From the NCBI RefSeq assembly GCF_005405365.1, contig NZ_BJDX01000013.1, forward strand, positions 1 through 51,939: 51,939 bases of DNA, in the 5' to 3' direction. Of the stretch, positions 41,081 to 50,564 are shown piece after piece. The notes below the pieces were generated by a model. That model was given only the letters and a program-made list of their open reading frames with translations, was not told the origin of the DNA and searched no databases. Source of the stretch: Enterococcus xiangfangensis. Its GTDB lineage: Bacteria > Bacillota > Bacilli > Lactobacillales > Enterococcaceae. How positions within the stretch are numbered: position 1 is the stretch's first letter; every line of letters starts with the position of its first letter. The position numbers and the translations under genes were made by a program.

Positions 41081-42862
41081 ATGAAAGAATCAGAAGGAAC
41101 CAAGTTACTCGAAGGTTTTTTGAATGGGGCTAAAGAAGTTGTCAATCAAAAACAAGAATTGAATCGAATCAATGTATTTCCTGTAGCTGATGGAGATACT
41201 GGGAGTAACTTGGCTGCTTTGATGCAAACGATCTTAGACCAAGTTTCCATACAAACAAACAGCATCAAAGATGGATTGAACCAATTATCAGAAGCGGCAA
41301 TGATGGGTGCTAGAGGAAATTCGGGTATGATCTTTGCTCAATATTTTTATGGGTTAAGTACTAGCTATGATGATGCACTCGTAGCAGAAAAAGCACTTGT
41401 TTATGCAGCACAAGAAGCGTCAAAAAAAGCATATCAAGCTGTCTTGGAACCAAAAGAAGGTACGATTTTATCAGTTATGCATGTGTGGTCAGAACATCTC
41501 GTTGAGCAGATCGAACACGGAAATACCCTGATTGAGGCGTTGACGGTTGCAAAAAGACAGACTAAAGCAGCGTTGGAACAGACACAGTTCCAAATGGCTG
41601 TACTGAAAAAGAATAAATTAGTCGATGCAGGTGCAAAAGGATTTTATTATTTTATTGCCGGTCTAACCGAATATTTTTGTAATGGGGATGTCTCTCACTA
41701 TGAAAAGATGCAAGTAGATCAACAGGAAGCAATCGAAGAACATTTTCTAAGCGAGGCACCTAGATATCGTTATTGTTCAGAATTTTTAGTCAAACAGTTG
41801 ACGATAGAATTTGACACATTTAAAGCACAACTGGCACACTATGGTGATTCTTTGGTTTTGATTGGTGATCAAACACAAGTAAAGATACATATCCACACTA
41901 GTGAACCTGCACGATTGATGTCTTATTTAGTATCTAATGGTCAAGTGGCGTATCAAAAAGTCGACGATATGCAATTGCAATATCAAATTGGACAAAACGC
42001 AAAAGCAAAAATTGCGATTGTAACCGATTCGATCGCAGACTTACCAAAAGATTTTAGCTTGGAACATCAAGTACATGTGTTACCGATGAATCTTTTACTA
42101 GATGAAGAAACATTTTTAGACAAATTGACTATCGAACCAGATTATTTACAGCAACGACTAAAAATAGCTAAAAGTATGAGTACTGCGCAACCGAATATAA
42201 AAACGGTCGATGCCTTGCTTTCGTTTTTAGAAGGGAAATATGATCATGTGTTGGTTATCAGTGTAGCGGCTAAATTAAGTGGAACGTATCAATTGATCAC
42301 CCAACGCATAAAAGAAAAACAGCTCTCTTCTAACTGGATTCAAGTAATCGATTCGAAGCTCAATTCGATTGCCCAAGGATTACTTGTCAAACGAGCCGTA
42401 GAGTTAGTTGAGGCAGATAAATCATTTGAAACAGTCGTGAATGAATTGCAGTCCTTGCGTGAACGTATTTTTATATATGTAGCAGTAGCGGATTTAGATC
42501 CGATGATTCAATCTGGCAGAATTCCCCAATTCTTAGGAAAAATCGCTCAAAAAGCCTCTGTTCATCCAATCGTCAGTCTAAATGAAGAAGGCGATGGCAA
42601 GTTGATTGGCGCTTCTTTGAGTCAAAAACAAAGTTTGAAAAAAATCACAAAAAAGGTCAGCGGATTTGCTAACAAACAGCGTTTAGAAGCAGTTTATGTC
42701 ACACATGTGTTTAATGAACAAGCAGCACTTGATTGGAAAACGAGCTTAAACGCACGAGCGATACCAGTCGATGCGATCGTAGAAAGCTCAGCAGCGATTG
42801 CGATCAGTGCGGGACAATCAAGTTTAGCGATCGCCGGGGTATTAAAGGAGGAAGAAAAATGA
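41081..42862 (+). CDS. DhaL-DegV fusion, fatty-acid-kinase-like (FakA/FakB-like)
   Basis: 593 residues; the ATG at 41081 is favoured (AAGGGA 11 bases before) over a GTG at 41072. Residues 1-200 are a DhaL/DAK2 nucleotide-binding domain: [17 protein letters not shown] holds the metal-binding Asp set, and [16 protein letters not shown] follows. Residues about 225-310 match the FakA middle domain ([14 protein letters not shown]). Residues 315-590 are a DegV lipid-binding domain ([26 protein letters not shown]). Separate FakA and FakB proteins phosphorylate fatty acids; here both parts are one chain. Within this operon it may supply or recycle acyl groups. The stop overlaps the next start. Confidence 0.88.
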   Translation: MKESEGTKLLEGFLNGAKEVVNQKQELNRINVFPVADGDTGSNLAALMQTILDQVSIQTNSIKDGLNQLSEAAMMGARGNSGMIFAQYFYGLSTSYDDALVAEKALVYAAQEASKKAYQAVLEPKEGTILSVMHVWSEHLVEQIEHGNTLIEALTVAKRQTKAALEQTQFQMAVLKKNKLVDAGAKGFYYFIAGLTEYFCNGDVSHYEKMQVDQQEAIEEHFLSEAPRYRYCSEFLVKQLTIEFDTFKAQLAHYGDSLVLIGDQTQVKIHIHTSEPARLMSYLVSNGQVAYQKVDDMQLQYQIGQNAKAKIAIVTDSIADLPKDFSLEHQVHVLPMNLLLDEETFLDKLTIEPDYLQQRLKIAKSMSTAQPNIKTVDALLSFLEGKYDHVLVISVAAKLSGTYQLITQRIKEKQLSSNWIQVIDSKLNSIAQGLLVKRAVELVEADKSFETVVNELQSLRERIFIYVAVADLDPMIQSGRIPQFLGKIAQKASVHPIVSLNEEGDGKLIGASLSQKQSLKKITKKVSGFANKQRLEAVYVTHVFNEQAALDWKTSLNARAIPVDAIVESSAAIAISAGQSSLAIAGVLKEEEK

Positions 42863-43632
42863 TGTATGGGATTGTTGCATTTGCATTACTCATCTATTTT
42901 ATTTGTTGGTTTATTATTTCAAAAGGTAAACGCAAGTATTCGTTAGTCGATATTGCTTGGGGTGGGGGGTTCGTTGTAGTAGCTTGGGGCGGTTTGATTG
43001 CTACAGATTTGATTACATTACAACAATTAGCTATTTTAGTACTCGTGACATTATGGGGTGGAAGATTATTTACCCATCTTGCTCGTCGCAATTGGAACAA
43101 GCCAGAAGACTATCGCTATGTGAACATGCGTAAACGCTGGGGGACAAAATATGTCGATATCAAAGCGTTCTTAAATGTATTCGTCTTGCAAGGCGTATTA
43201 TTATTTATTATTGCGCTACCGATCACGTATACATTTGCTAACCCAAATGAATCCATGATGTGGTGGCAATGGCTTGGCGTTTTGATTTGGTTGATTGGCT
43301 TTATTTTTGAAGTTGGCGGCGATCGTCAATTAGAACAGTTCAAAAAAAATCCACAGAATAAAGGCAAATTACTAACAAGTGGTTTTTGGTCGGTAACACG
43401 TCATCCAAATTACTTTGGTGAAGCCGTTTGTTGGTGGGGTGTATTTTTAGTTGCGCTGACAAGTTGGTCGACATTATGGCTGATTTTAAGTCCAATCTGT
43501 ATTACATTGTTGTTATTATTTGTTTCAGGAGTTCCATTATTAGAAAAGAAATACCATGATCGTCAAGACTTTAAAGAATATGCAGCACATACTGCAAAAT
43601 TCTTTCCAATTATTGGGAAAAAAGGGCTATAA
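42859..43632 (+). CDS. DUF1295 membrane protein (steroid 5-alpha-reductase-like)
   Basis: About 257 residues; ATGATG at 42859-42864 behind AAAGGAGG, overlapping the preceding stop. Six or seven membrane helices. The C-terminal signature [20 protein letters not shown] (about 175-195) and [17 protein letters not shown] are hallmarks of DUF1295/ICMT-like proteins that use a bound NADPH or S-adenosylmethionine at a membrane lipid substrate. The true reaction is unknown; a lipid or isoprenoid substrate fits the neighbouring genes. Confidence 0.87.
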   Translation: MMYGIVAFALLIYFICWFIISKGKRKYSLVDIAWGGGFVVVAWGGLIATDLITLQQLAILVLVTLWGGRLFTHLARRNWNKPEDYRYVNMRKRWGTKYVDIKAFLNVFVLQGVLLFIIALPITYTFANPNESMMWWQWLGVLIWLIGFIFEVGGDRQLEQFKKNPQNKGKLLTSGFWSVTRHPNYFGEAVCWWGVFLVALTSWSTLWLILSPICITLLLLFVSGVPLLEKKYHDRQDFKEYAAHTAKFFPIIGKKGL

Positions 43633-43670
43633 GTTTAGTTTTTTTTTTCTACCAAAAAGGGGGAAAATCG

Positions 43671-44738
43671 ATGTTTTTAGCATTAAATGAAATCAAACAT
43701 TCTAAATTACGTTACACATTAGTCATTGGTGTGATGTTTTTAATTGCCTATCTGGTCTTTTTTTTGACAGGATTAGCTTACGGATTAGCCCAAGAAAATC
43801 GAATGGGAATCGATAAATGGCAAGCAGATAATATTTTATTATCCAGTGAAGCCAATGATAATTTGAATATGTCGATGATCGATCCTAAAGATTTTGATAA
43901 GGTTGATGTCAAAGACAAGGCTGAATTGTCACAACTTTCTGGTATCGTCTATCGTGAAGGGGATAAATCAGAAAAAGAAAATGTCAGTTTCTTTGGAATC
44001 AATCCAGATCAGTTTATTACTCCAGAAGTTACAGAAGGAAAATTATTTACAAAAGATAATGAGGTCGTTGCCGATGAAAGTTTAAAAATCAATGCAGGGT
44101 ATAAAATCGGCGATACGATCATCTTAGCAACAAATGAAGAAGAATTAACTATCACAGGATTTACAAAAAATGCAAAATTTAATGTGGCACCAATCCTGTA
44201 CACAACGCTAGATACGGTCCACAAACTAAAATACGGTGAACGTGCGCAAATGCAACCGATGAAATTAAATGCCATTGTGACAAAAGGGAAACTAACGGAT
44301 GTACCAAGTAGTTTACAACGTTTAACGATTTCAACATTTATCAATAAACTTCCGGGATATAATGCCCAAGTGTTGACTTTTGGTTTTATGATCGGCTTTT
44401 TAGTCGTCATCGCTGCAGTAGTTATTGGGATCTTCATCTATGTTTTAACGATGCAAAAAACGGCGATTTTTGGTGTGATGAAAGCCCAAGGAATCTCTAG
44501 TAGTTACATTGCCCGCTCTGTTATTGCCCAAACGTTCTTTTTAGCGGTTGTGGGTGTTGGGATCGGGTTGCTTGCTACGATCGGCTCAGGACTTATATTG
44601 CCAGAAGCGGTACCGTTTCAAAGTAATGCGTTATTTTTTGCCGCAGTCAGTATTATGATGGTTGTCGTTGCAATCATTGGAGCCTTTTTCTCAGTTCGTA
44701 CTATTGTCAAAATCGATCCATTAAAAGCCATTAGTTAG
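43671..44738 (+). CDS. FtsX-like ABC permease (MacB/LolC type)
   Basis: 355 residues. N-terminal helix (YTLVIGVMFLIAYLVFFLTG), a soluble extracytoplasmic domain of about 200 residues, then three helices forming the FtsX domain (FMIGFLVVIAAVVIGIFIYV; VIAQTFFLAVVGVGIGLLAT; AAVSIMMVVVAIIGAFFSV). The FGVMKAQGIS segment is the usual coupling helix. AGGGGGAAAA before the ATG. Partner of the ATPase 11 bases downstream. May move a lipid, peptide or carotenoid-related product. Confidence 0.88.
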   Translation: MFLALNEIKHSKLRYTLVIGVMFLIAYLVFFLTGLAYGLAQENRMGIDKWQADNILLSSEANDNLNMSMIDPKDFDKVDVKDKAELSQLSGIVYREGDKSEKENVSFFGINPDQFITPEVTEGKLFTKDNEVVADESLKINAGYKIGDTIILATNEEELTITGFTKNAKFNVAPILYTTLDTVHKLKYGERAQMQPMKLNAIVTKGKLTDVPSSLQRLTISTFINKLPGYNAQVLTFGFMIGFLVVIAAVVIGIFIYVLTMQKTAIFGVMKAQGISSSYIARSVIAQTFFLAVVGVGIGLLATIGSGLILPEAVPFQSNALFFAAVSIMMVVVAIIGAFFSVRTIVKIDPLKAIS

Positions 44739-44749
44739 GAGGAAAATAG

Positions 44750-45433
44750 ATGAGCGCGATAGAAATGAAGCACGTGACCAAGCAATTTCAGGATGGTGAT
44801 GAGACGATTCATGCGTTAAAAGAAACGAATTTTTCAGTAGATAAAGGAGAATTTGTAGCTATTATTGGACCATCGGGATCTGGAAAAAGTACATTTTTAA
44901 CCATTATCGGAGGCTTACAGAGTCCAACTTCAGGTGAAGTTTTGATCAACGGCCAACCATTTAGTCAGAAAAAAGAAAAACAACGAGCGGCTTTACGTTT
45001 TAAAGAAATCGGCTTTATTTTACAAGCATCAAATCTTGTTCCGTTTTTGACCGTCAAAGATCAATTGAAATTAGTCGATAAAGTCACGAAACAAAAAGCA
45101 CGGTCAGTTGGAACAGAATTATTTACTCAACTAGGCGTCGAAAAATTAGTTTCAAAATATCCAGAAGAGCTTTCAGGAGGAGAACGTCAACGAATCGCTA
45201 TCATCCGTGCTTTATATCATGATCCTACGATTATTTTAGCTGATGAGCCCACTGCAAGTTTAGATACGGAAAAAGCTTATGAAGTGGTCAAAATTTTAGC
45301 AAAAGAAACGAAAGAAAAACAAAAAGCGACGATCATGGTCACGCATGACCTCCGTTTAGTCGACTATTGTGATAAAGTTTATATAATGAAAGATGGAGAG
45401 TTAACCGAAAAAAAAGAAAAGTCAGGTGAATAG
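44750..45433 (+). CDS. ABC ATPase (MacB/LolD type) partnering the FtsX-like permease
   Basis: 227 residues. Walker A GPSGSGKSTFLTII (about 38-51), Q-loop FILQASNLVPF, signature ELSGGERQRIAII, Walker B TIILADEPTASLD, H-loop MVTHDLRLVDY. All ATPase residues are intact. AGGAGG precedes the ATG. It is followed by crtN only four bases after its stop, so pump and pigment genes are co-transcribed. Confidence 0.9.
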   Translation: MSAIEMKHVTKQFQDGDETIHALKETNFSVDKGEFVAIIGPSGSGKSTFLTIIGGLQSPTSGEVLINGQPFSQKKEKQRAALRFKEIGFILQASNLVPFLTVKDQLKLVDKVTKQKARSVGTELFTQLGVEKLVSKYPEELSGGERQRIAIIRALYHDPTIILADEPTASLDTEKAYEVVKILAKETKEKQKATIMVTHDLRLVDYCDKVYIMKDGELTEKKEKSGE

Positions 45434-45436
45434 TAC

Positions 45437-46924
45437 ATGGAAAAAATTATAGTGGTTGGAGCAGGCGTAGCAGGATTAAGTGCAGCTGTTCGTTTACAAA
45501 ATCTGGGTTATGATGTTCATTTATATGAAAAAGACGTCAAGCCTGGTGGGAAAATGAATCAAATCGAAAAAGATGGCTTTCTTTTTGACGTAGGGCCAAC
45601 GATCGTGATGATGCCCGAAATTTATCGTGAGGTGTTTGAAGTCTGCGGGAAAGATCCTGATGACTATATTCCAATGGAAAAAGTCGATCCAATGCTAGAA
45701 TTGTTTTTTGCAAACGATGACCCATTGCTATTTTCAAGTGACCTTACGACGTTGACAAAAACGTTAGAAGATATCTCAGAAGAAGATGCGCAAGGCTATT
45801 TTGCCTTTTTAGCGGATATCTACAAACGATACTTGATTGCAAAAGAACACTTTATCATGAAATCGTTCCGTGGTCCGCTTGATTTTTATAATCCAAAATC
45901 GTTGTGGGCGGGTGTTCGTTTGCGTACGTTTAGTGATGCCTATTCTTCGATCTCTAAATTTGTCAAAGATGACCGCTTGCGTAAATCGCTTGCCTTTCAG
46001 ACATTGTATATCGGTGTTTCACCGTATCAAGGTCCATCACTGTATACGATTATTCCGATGATCGAGCTCTTTTATGGGGTCCATTTTATGAAAGGTGGGA
46101 TGTATACCTTAGCGAAATCATTAGACCGATTGTTCAAAGAATTAGGTGGAACAGCTCATTATGGCACACCAGTCGATGAAATCGTCATCGAACAAAAGTC
46201 TGCCAAAGGAATCCGTATTGGCCAAGAGATGATTGCAGCCGATGCTGTCGTGTGTGGAGCTGATTTTCCATATGCAATGAAGCATTTGATCCCAGACGAA
46301 AAGAAACGCGGAAAATATACTAACAAAAAAATCGATAAAATGGAGTATTCATGTTCTTGCTTCTTGATGTATCTTGGCTTAGATAAGCATTATCCAGGAG
46401 AGACGTTACATAGTATTTATTTTGCTGAAGATTTTGAACGCAATGTGAGTGATTTGTTTGAAGACGGTGTACTTCCAGAAGATCCTTCATTTTATTTGTA
46501 TCGTCCAACTTTACTTGATAAAGATTTAGCACCAGAAGGCAAGGAAGGTCTATATGTCTTGATCCCAGTACCAGAAGTGTCAAAATATAATGATTGGTCA
46601 GATCAGGCGATTCAAACGTATCGCAATAAAATTGTTGAGTTGATCCAAACGAAAACGCAATTTACAGATCTAAATGATCATATCGTGTTTGAAGAATATT
46701 ACACACCAGATAAATTCAAGCAACAATTCAATGCCTATAATGGTGCGACATTTGGGTTGAAGCCAATCTTGTCACAAAGTAATTACTATCGTCCACACAA
46801 CAAATTTGATTATGCAGAAAATCTTTATTTTTGTGGTAGTAGTACCCATCCAGGAGCCGGTGTTCCTATTGTTATGCAAAGTGCAAAACTGGCAGTAGAG
46901 GAGTTAGTTAGAGATGAAAATTAA
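45437..46924 (+). CDS. crtN: Diapophytoene desaturase
   Basis: 495 residues, the normal size. The N-terminal FAD-binding fold reads IIVVGAGVAGLSAAVRL with YEKDVKPGGKMNQI; the C-terminal flavin motif is YFCGSSTHPGAGVPIVMQSA. Strong identity in style to staphylococcal and lactobacillar CrtN. It dehydrogenates 4,4'-diapophytoene stepwise to the yellow 4,4'-diaponeurosporene in the membrane. Ribosome site CAGGTGA. Its end overlaps the crtM start by 11 bases. No crtO, crtP or crtQ homologues follow, so diaponeurosporene is the expected end product. Confidence 0.93.
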   Translation: MEKIIVVGAGVAGLSAAVRLQNLGYDVHLYEKDVKPGGKMNQIEKDGFLFDVGPTIVMMPEIYREVFEVCGKDPDDYIPMEKVDPMLELFFANDDPLLFSSDLTTLTKTLEDISEEDAQGYFAFLADIYKRYLIAKEHFIMKSFRGPLDFYNPKSLWAGVRLRTFSDAYSSISKFVKDDRLRKSLAFQTLYIGVSPYQGPSLYTIIPMIELFYGVHFMKGGMYTLAKSLDRLFKELGGTAHYGTPVDEIVIEQKSAKGIRIGQEMIAADAVVCGADFPYAMKHLIPDEKKRGKYTNKKIDKMEYSCSCFLMYLGLDKHYPGETLHSIYFAEDFERNVSDLFEDGVLPEDPSFYLYRPTLLDKDLAPEGKEGLYVLIPVPEVSKYNDWSDQAIQTYRNKIVELIQTKTQFTDLNDHIVFEEYYTPDKFKQQFNAYNGATFGLKPILSQSNYYRPHNKFDYAENLYFCGSSTHPGAGVPIVMQSAKLAVEELVRDEN

Positions 46925-47774
46925 TCAGCAAAATATTTTTGAAGATCGCAAACAAGCATTTAAAATTTGCGAACAAACTATCAAACAACATTCAAAGTCT
47001 TTCTATGCCGCTTTTTCTCAACTACCAAAAAAGAAAGCTCAAAGTATTTATGCAATTTATACATTCTGTCGAGTAGCTGATGATATAGTAGACGAAGAGA
47101 AAGATGCTCAAAAATTACAACAACTTTTTCAAGAATTAGAATCATTTGAAGCTGGATCAGTTCCCAATCATCCAATGTGGCTAGCTTTAGAAGCCGTTTT
47201 TAGTGAATTTCCAATGGATATCCGCCCCTTTTATGATATGTTAATAGGACAACGCATGGATTTGAATTTTCAACAGCCAAAAACACAACAAGAACTATTA
47301 GATTATGCCTATTATGTAGCTGGTAGTGTAGGATTAATGCTTCTACCTGTGCTATCTCCTACCCCAACTAAAATTATCACACCCGCAAAAAAATTAGGCG
47401 AAGCAATGCAACTGACAAATATTTTGCGAGATATTGGCGAAGATTATCGTTTAGGTAGAATTTATCTCCCGAAAGAAGATATGCTTCGTTACCAAATTAC
47501 AACAACACATTTAGAAAAACAAATTATATCAGACAATTTTATTAATCTTTGGGAGGAACTAGCAAAAAAAGCAGAAAAACTATATAATGAATCCTTAGAA
47601 ATGATTCCTTTTATTGCAAATGACACACGCCATGCACTCTTAAGTGCACTTATGATTTACAAAGAATTACTCCCTGAAATTAGAAGAAACCACTATAATA
47701 TTTATGAAAAGAAACATGTGGTTAGTACTCGTAGAAAAATTGAGTTAATTCATGCATTAAAAAGAAACATGTAG
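46914..47774 (+). CDS. crtM: Dehydrosqualene (diapophytoene) synthase
   Basis: 286 residues. First Asp-rich motif VADDIVDEEKD (about 56), substrate segment AYYVAGSVGLML, second motif LTNILRDIGEDYRLGRIYLP (about 165-184). It condenses two farnesyl diphosphates head to head to diapophytoene, the substrate of CrtN. Translationally coupled to crtN. By eye its codons are more AT-rich than those of crtN and the genes before it, which hints at separate origins of the two halves of the operon or a recombination point near the overlap. Confidence 0.93.
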   Translation: MKINQQNIFEDRKQAFKICEQTIKQHSKSFYAAFSQLPKKKAQSIYAIYTFCRVADDIVDEEKDAQKLQQLFQELESFEAGSVPNHPMWLALEAVFSEFPMDIRPFYDMLIGQRMDLNFQQPKTQQELLDYAYYVAGSVGLMLLPVLSPTPTKIITPAKKLGEAMQLTNILRDIGEDYRLGRIYLPKEDMLRYQITTTHLEKQIISDNFINLWEELAKKAEKLYNESLEMIPFIANDTRHALLSALMIYKELLPEIRRNHYNIYEKKHVVSTRRKIELIHALKRNM

Positions 47775-47795
47775 AATAAGAATTCAGGTGATTTT

Positions 47796-48338
47796 ATGTA
47801 CGAAGAAATTTTAGATGTAGCCGAACAGCTATTCATGACTCAAGGATATCAAGCTACATCTACCAGACAAATCACACAAATTTTGGGCGTAACACAACCA
47901 ACAATTTACTATCACTTTAAAAATAAGGAAGATATTTACTATCGAGTTATGTTGCGTTTATCAAATGACGTAGAGATTAACTTAAAAAAAATTGCAAACG
48001 CGTCAAGTTCTGCCTTAGAGATAAAATTATTAGAGATGGTTGAATTTTTAAAAGCCAAGCATCCTTTTAATTTATTTGTAATGATGCATGATATACAGCA
48101 TACTGTATCTAAAGAAACTTCTATGAAACTGTATCAATTATTTTTAAAGTCTTATAAATCTCCATTTATCCAGCTACTACAAGAAAATAAAAATCATCTA
48201 CGACATTCAGTGGATATTGATTTTGCAGTAAGTCAATTATTTATATTAATGGCAGCATACTTAGATAGCACGGATAGAAGTGAAGATTTCTCTAAAAGAA
48301 TCTATTTATACTTACATGGGATATACCAGTCTGAATAA
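47796..48338 (+). CDS. TetR-family regulator behind crtM
   Basis: 180 residues. HTH TRQITQILGVTQPTIYYHFK (about 24-43) with the TIYYHF hallmark, then a helical ligand domain. It lies 21 bases after crtM on the same strand and ends in a strong terminator, so it is the last gene of the carotenoid operon and probably its own regulator (similar genes follow crtNM in lactobacilli). CAGGTGA precedes the ATG. Confidence 0.87.
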   Translation: MYEEILDVAEQLFMTQGYQATSTRQITQILGVTQPTIYYHFKNKEDIYYRVMLRLSNDVEINLKKIANASSSALEIKLLEMVEFLKAKHPFNLFVMMHDIQHTVSKETSMKLYQLFLKSYKSPFIQLLQENKNHLRHSVDIDFAVSQLFILMAAYLDSTDRSEDFSKRIYLYLHGIYQSE

Positions 48339-48385
48339 TAATCCAAATAAGAGGCTATGTACATATAACCTCTTATTTGGATTTA
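48338..48385 (+). terminator. Terminator of the carotenoid operon
   Basis: AATCCAAATAAGAGG (48340-48354) and CCTCTTATTTGGATT (48369-48383) pair perfectly, with further inner pairs, followed by TATCTTT. The T run is short, but the stem is one of the strongest in the window. Confidence 0.8.
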
Positions 48386-48451
48386 TCTTTGTTTACCAGT
48401 TAAACAGAATTTTCAGTAAGTATAAGTGGTTGAAAAAACTTATCACACTAT

Positions 48452-48880
48452 TTAATCAAGTTCTTCAAAAAAAGGCTGATAGCTATCATCAACAATCCCC
48501 TTAAAAGTCAGACCGCTAACATCTGTACCTCCACGCATTACTAGTCCTTGATAGTTAAGATTATGCCGTTTGCACATTTCTTTAAAACGTTTAATTACCC
48601 GATTATCGTCTTCATGATAATAAGCATATAAGCTTTGATTGACTTCATATTCTAACTTCGCGTCAAATTTATCTGCTGCTTTTTTAAGCGTTTCAATAAC
48701 GTGATCTAACTGTTTTTTACCACTCTCATGATTAAGACTTCGTATTTCCATGGCAAATGTTGTAATCTCAGGAACAACATTTGTTGGATAGTCACAAATT
48801 ACTTTTCCGATAGTTGTTGTTGTATTTTCATCAATCTTCAAAAGATTCATATTTGAAATTGCCTCTGCCATCACTTGGAT
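48452..48880 (-). pseudogene. M20-family (PepT-like) metallopeptidase fragment
   Basis: About 140 residues: AEAISNMNLLKIDENTTTTI, KVICDYPTNVVPEITTF and VMRGGTDVSGLTFKGI are parts of the lid and C-terminal catalytic region of M20 tripeptidase-like enzymes. The N-terminal zinc site is missing because the gene is cut by the IS1216 remnant at about 48885; the last 12 residues do not fit the family, so the 3' end is also lost. Not functional. Confidence 0.8.
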
Positions 48881-48885
48881 AGATG

Positions 48886-49143
48886 AAATACCTGAATAAT
48901 TTGATTGAACAAGACCATCGTCCAGTAAAGAGACGCAATAAATTCTATCGAAGTTTACGCACTGCCTCTACCACGATTAAAGGCATGGAAGCCATTCGAG
49001 GATTATATAAGAAAACCCGAAAAGAAGGCACTCTCTTCGGGTTTTCGGTCTGTACTGAAATCAAGGTATTATTGGGAATCCCAGCTTAAATCATAGATAC
49101 CGTAAGGGATTTTATTCTTTATTTAAAACTTTGCAACAGAACC
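48886..49143 (+). mobile_element. IS1216 remnant (right third)
   Basis: The last 258 bases of IS1216, including 65 transposase codons from KYLNNLIEQDH and the right inverted repeat ending at 49143. One base differs from the complete copy (T at 48995 region instead of C). The left end is lost, so this copy cannot move on its own, though its remaining homology can still recombine. Confidence 0.95.
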
Positions 49144-49437
49144 ATACTGCAAACGATCTGTTAAATCGGCATGTATGTCCTTAACAATAGCAATCGTTAA
49201 GGGATCTTCGTTCAGTAAGTGGGACAGCATGTTCTCAAAAGCTTGTTTGTGGTTTTCAATCTCGTAAAATTCACGAACGGTCGCCTTCCCACTCATAGGT
49301 AAAGTTCCATTCACAATAATTGAAACAGTCGCAGGCAAGGAAATGGTATTGCCTTCAATTCCTGCTGAGTGGTGGGCTAATCGTACAAGAATATCATCAA
49401 GATAATCCTGCGTGAATGTATCTAAAAAACGTTTCAT
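49143..49437 (-). pseudogene. Fic-family protein, N-terminal fragment cut by IS1216
   Basis: About 97 native residues. LAHHSAGIEGNTISLPATVS holds the inhibitory helix S-x-x-x-E-G/N of class II Fic proteins, followed by the dimer or flap region (REFYEIENHKQAFENMLSHL). At LQY the frame enters the IS1216 end (GSVAKF). The HxFx(D/E)GNGR motif that would AMPylate targets is lost. It is not the same gene as the Fic fragment at 3195, whose sequence differs. Confidence 0.83.
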
Positions 49438-49537
49438 ACGCTCTCCCTCTCTTCTTTTACTACTGATTTTAAATTAAAGCAAAAATTCAAGAATCAAAAC
49501 TTTTTTAAAACAAGGTTTCGATTCTTTTATCTTTTTG

Positions 49538-49723
49538 TTATTTTATCGGCATATTCTGTTCTTTCATTACTAATTGAACAATCCGCTCAACAAAGGACTT
49601 AATCGTCGACTTGGCTAAGGTTTTGAATTGTTCGCTAGAAAGATAATCTTGAATTTGATTTAATATAGCAGTCGCAATTACTGCCATTATTTTCATAAGA
49701 AAACTAACAAGAGGCTTAGCCAT
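49538..49723 (-). CDS. Small hypothetical protein (61 aa)
   Basis: AAGGAGAA before the ATG. Starts MAKPLVSFLMKIMAVIATAI, a hydrophobic N-terminal helix, then an amphipathic helix (IKSFVERIVQLVMKEQ). Overlaps the end of the preceding gene by eight bases. Not recognised. Confidence 0.6.
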   Translation of the reverse strand: MAKPLVSFLMKIMAVIATAILNQIQDYLSSEQFKTLAKSTIKSFVERIVQLVMKEQNMPIK

Positions 49724-50090
49724 TTTTATTCTCCTTTTTAAGTTCTTTTAGTATTTTTTTTAACACTTTATTCTTAGTGTACTTTTCTAAAAAGTTATAA
49801 GCAGATAGGGTTAATTCTTTCTCAGTTATGTTTTCGTTAAGCTCTATATCCGTTTTTAATGAATAGTAAAGAGCTTTGGGCTTAATATCCAGATCATCGT
49901 GAAATTTAGCTAACTTTGTATCAATTTCTTTTTGAATTTTTAAATCAAATTCGTCGGTGTTGAGTTCTTGTGGAATATCTTTTTTAAGTGTAGAAATTTC
50001 ATTATTAATATTTAGTCGGACCTGTTCAACATTTTTTTCTTTAAACACTTCTATATCATGGATCACATCTTTTAACGTTTCATCAGCCAT
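49716..50090 (-). CDS. Hypothetical helical protein
   Basis: About 124 residues from the ATG at 50090 (a second candidate at 50102). It is strongly charged and helical (DETLKDVIHDIEVFKEKNVE; KKILKELKKENKNG), no membrane segment. It is followed by an overlapping small hydrophobic-protein gene and preceded by a ParA/ParB pair. Similar plasmid genes are unnamed. Not recognised. Confidence 0.6.
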   Translation of the reverse strand: MADETLKDVIHDIEVFKEKNVEQVRLNINNEISTLKKDIPQELNTDEFDLKIQKEIDTKLAKFHDDLDIKPKALYYSLKTDIELNENITEKELTLSAYNFLEKYTKNKVLKKILKELKKENKNG

Positions 50091-50195
50091 TCGATACACC
50101 ATCCTATATTCATTTATTCCTATTATAGAGTATGTTTTTCATGCGATTTACAGGCTCATATACGTATAACTCATCGATCATAAACCTGAAAACAC

Positions 50196-50228
50196 CGTTA
50201 AAACCTCTTCTGACAACACGTTTTAACG
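50196..50228 (-). terminator. Inverted repeat at the end of the second parB
   Basis: CGTTAAAAC (50196-50204) and GTTTTAACG (50220-50228) pair perfectly and overlap the last codons of the gene. It could be a terminator or a ParB-binding site. Confidence 0.55.
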
Positions 50229-50564
50229 TTTAATAGTACGTTTATCTAATGATTTTCGAATTAAACGAAATTCATTGAGTTCTTCGTCAGACATTAAGTC
50301 TTTGTAGGCATCAACGAGAGATTCCACGACTTCATCGACGTTTTTTTTATCCATTATAGTAATTAAAGCTTGTAGGCTATTTTTTGTATCTTGAAAGCAA
50401 CTAATTGATGTTCTTTTTCCTCTAACTGATTTTGCTTCAGGAAGCACTTTAGTAGGTAGTGCATCTGAATTTGTGACAGAATAGATATTTTGTCGCGTAT
50501 ACGTTTGTGCTGGTTGCGCTGGCGTACTTGGTTTTAATAAATTAGATTTTTTCTTATTAGTCAT
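50223..50564 (-). CDS. Second small ParB-type protein
   Basis: 113 residues from the ATG at 50564, which overlaps the ParA stop. Disordered Pro- and Ser-rich N-terminus (KPSTPAQPAQTYTRQNIYSV), then RTSISCFQDTKNSLQALITI and a helical end, fitting a ribbon-helix-helix centromere binder. Probably belonged with the ParA upstream. It is unrelated in sequence to the ParB at 36998. Confidence 0.72.
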   Translation of the reverse strand: MTNKKKSNLLKPSTPAQPAQTYTRQNIYSVTNSDALPTKVLPEAKSVRGKRTSISCFQDTKNSLQALITIMDKKNVDEVVESLVDAYKDLMSDEELNEFRLIRKSLDKRTIKR

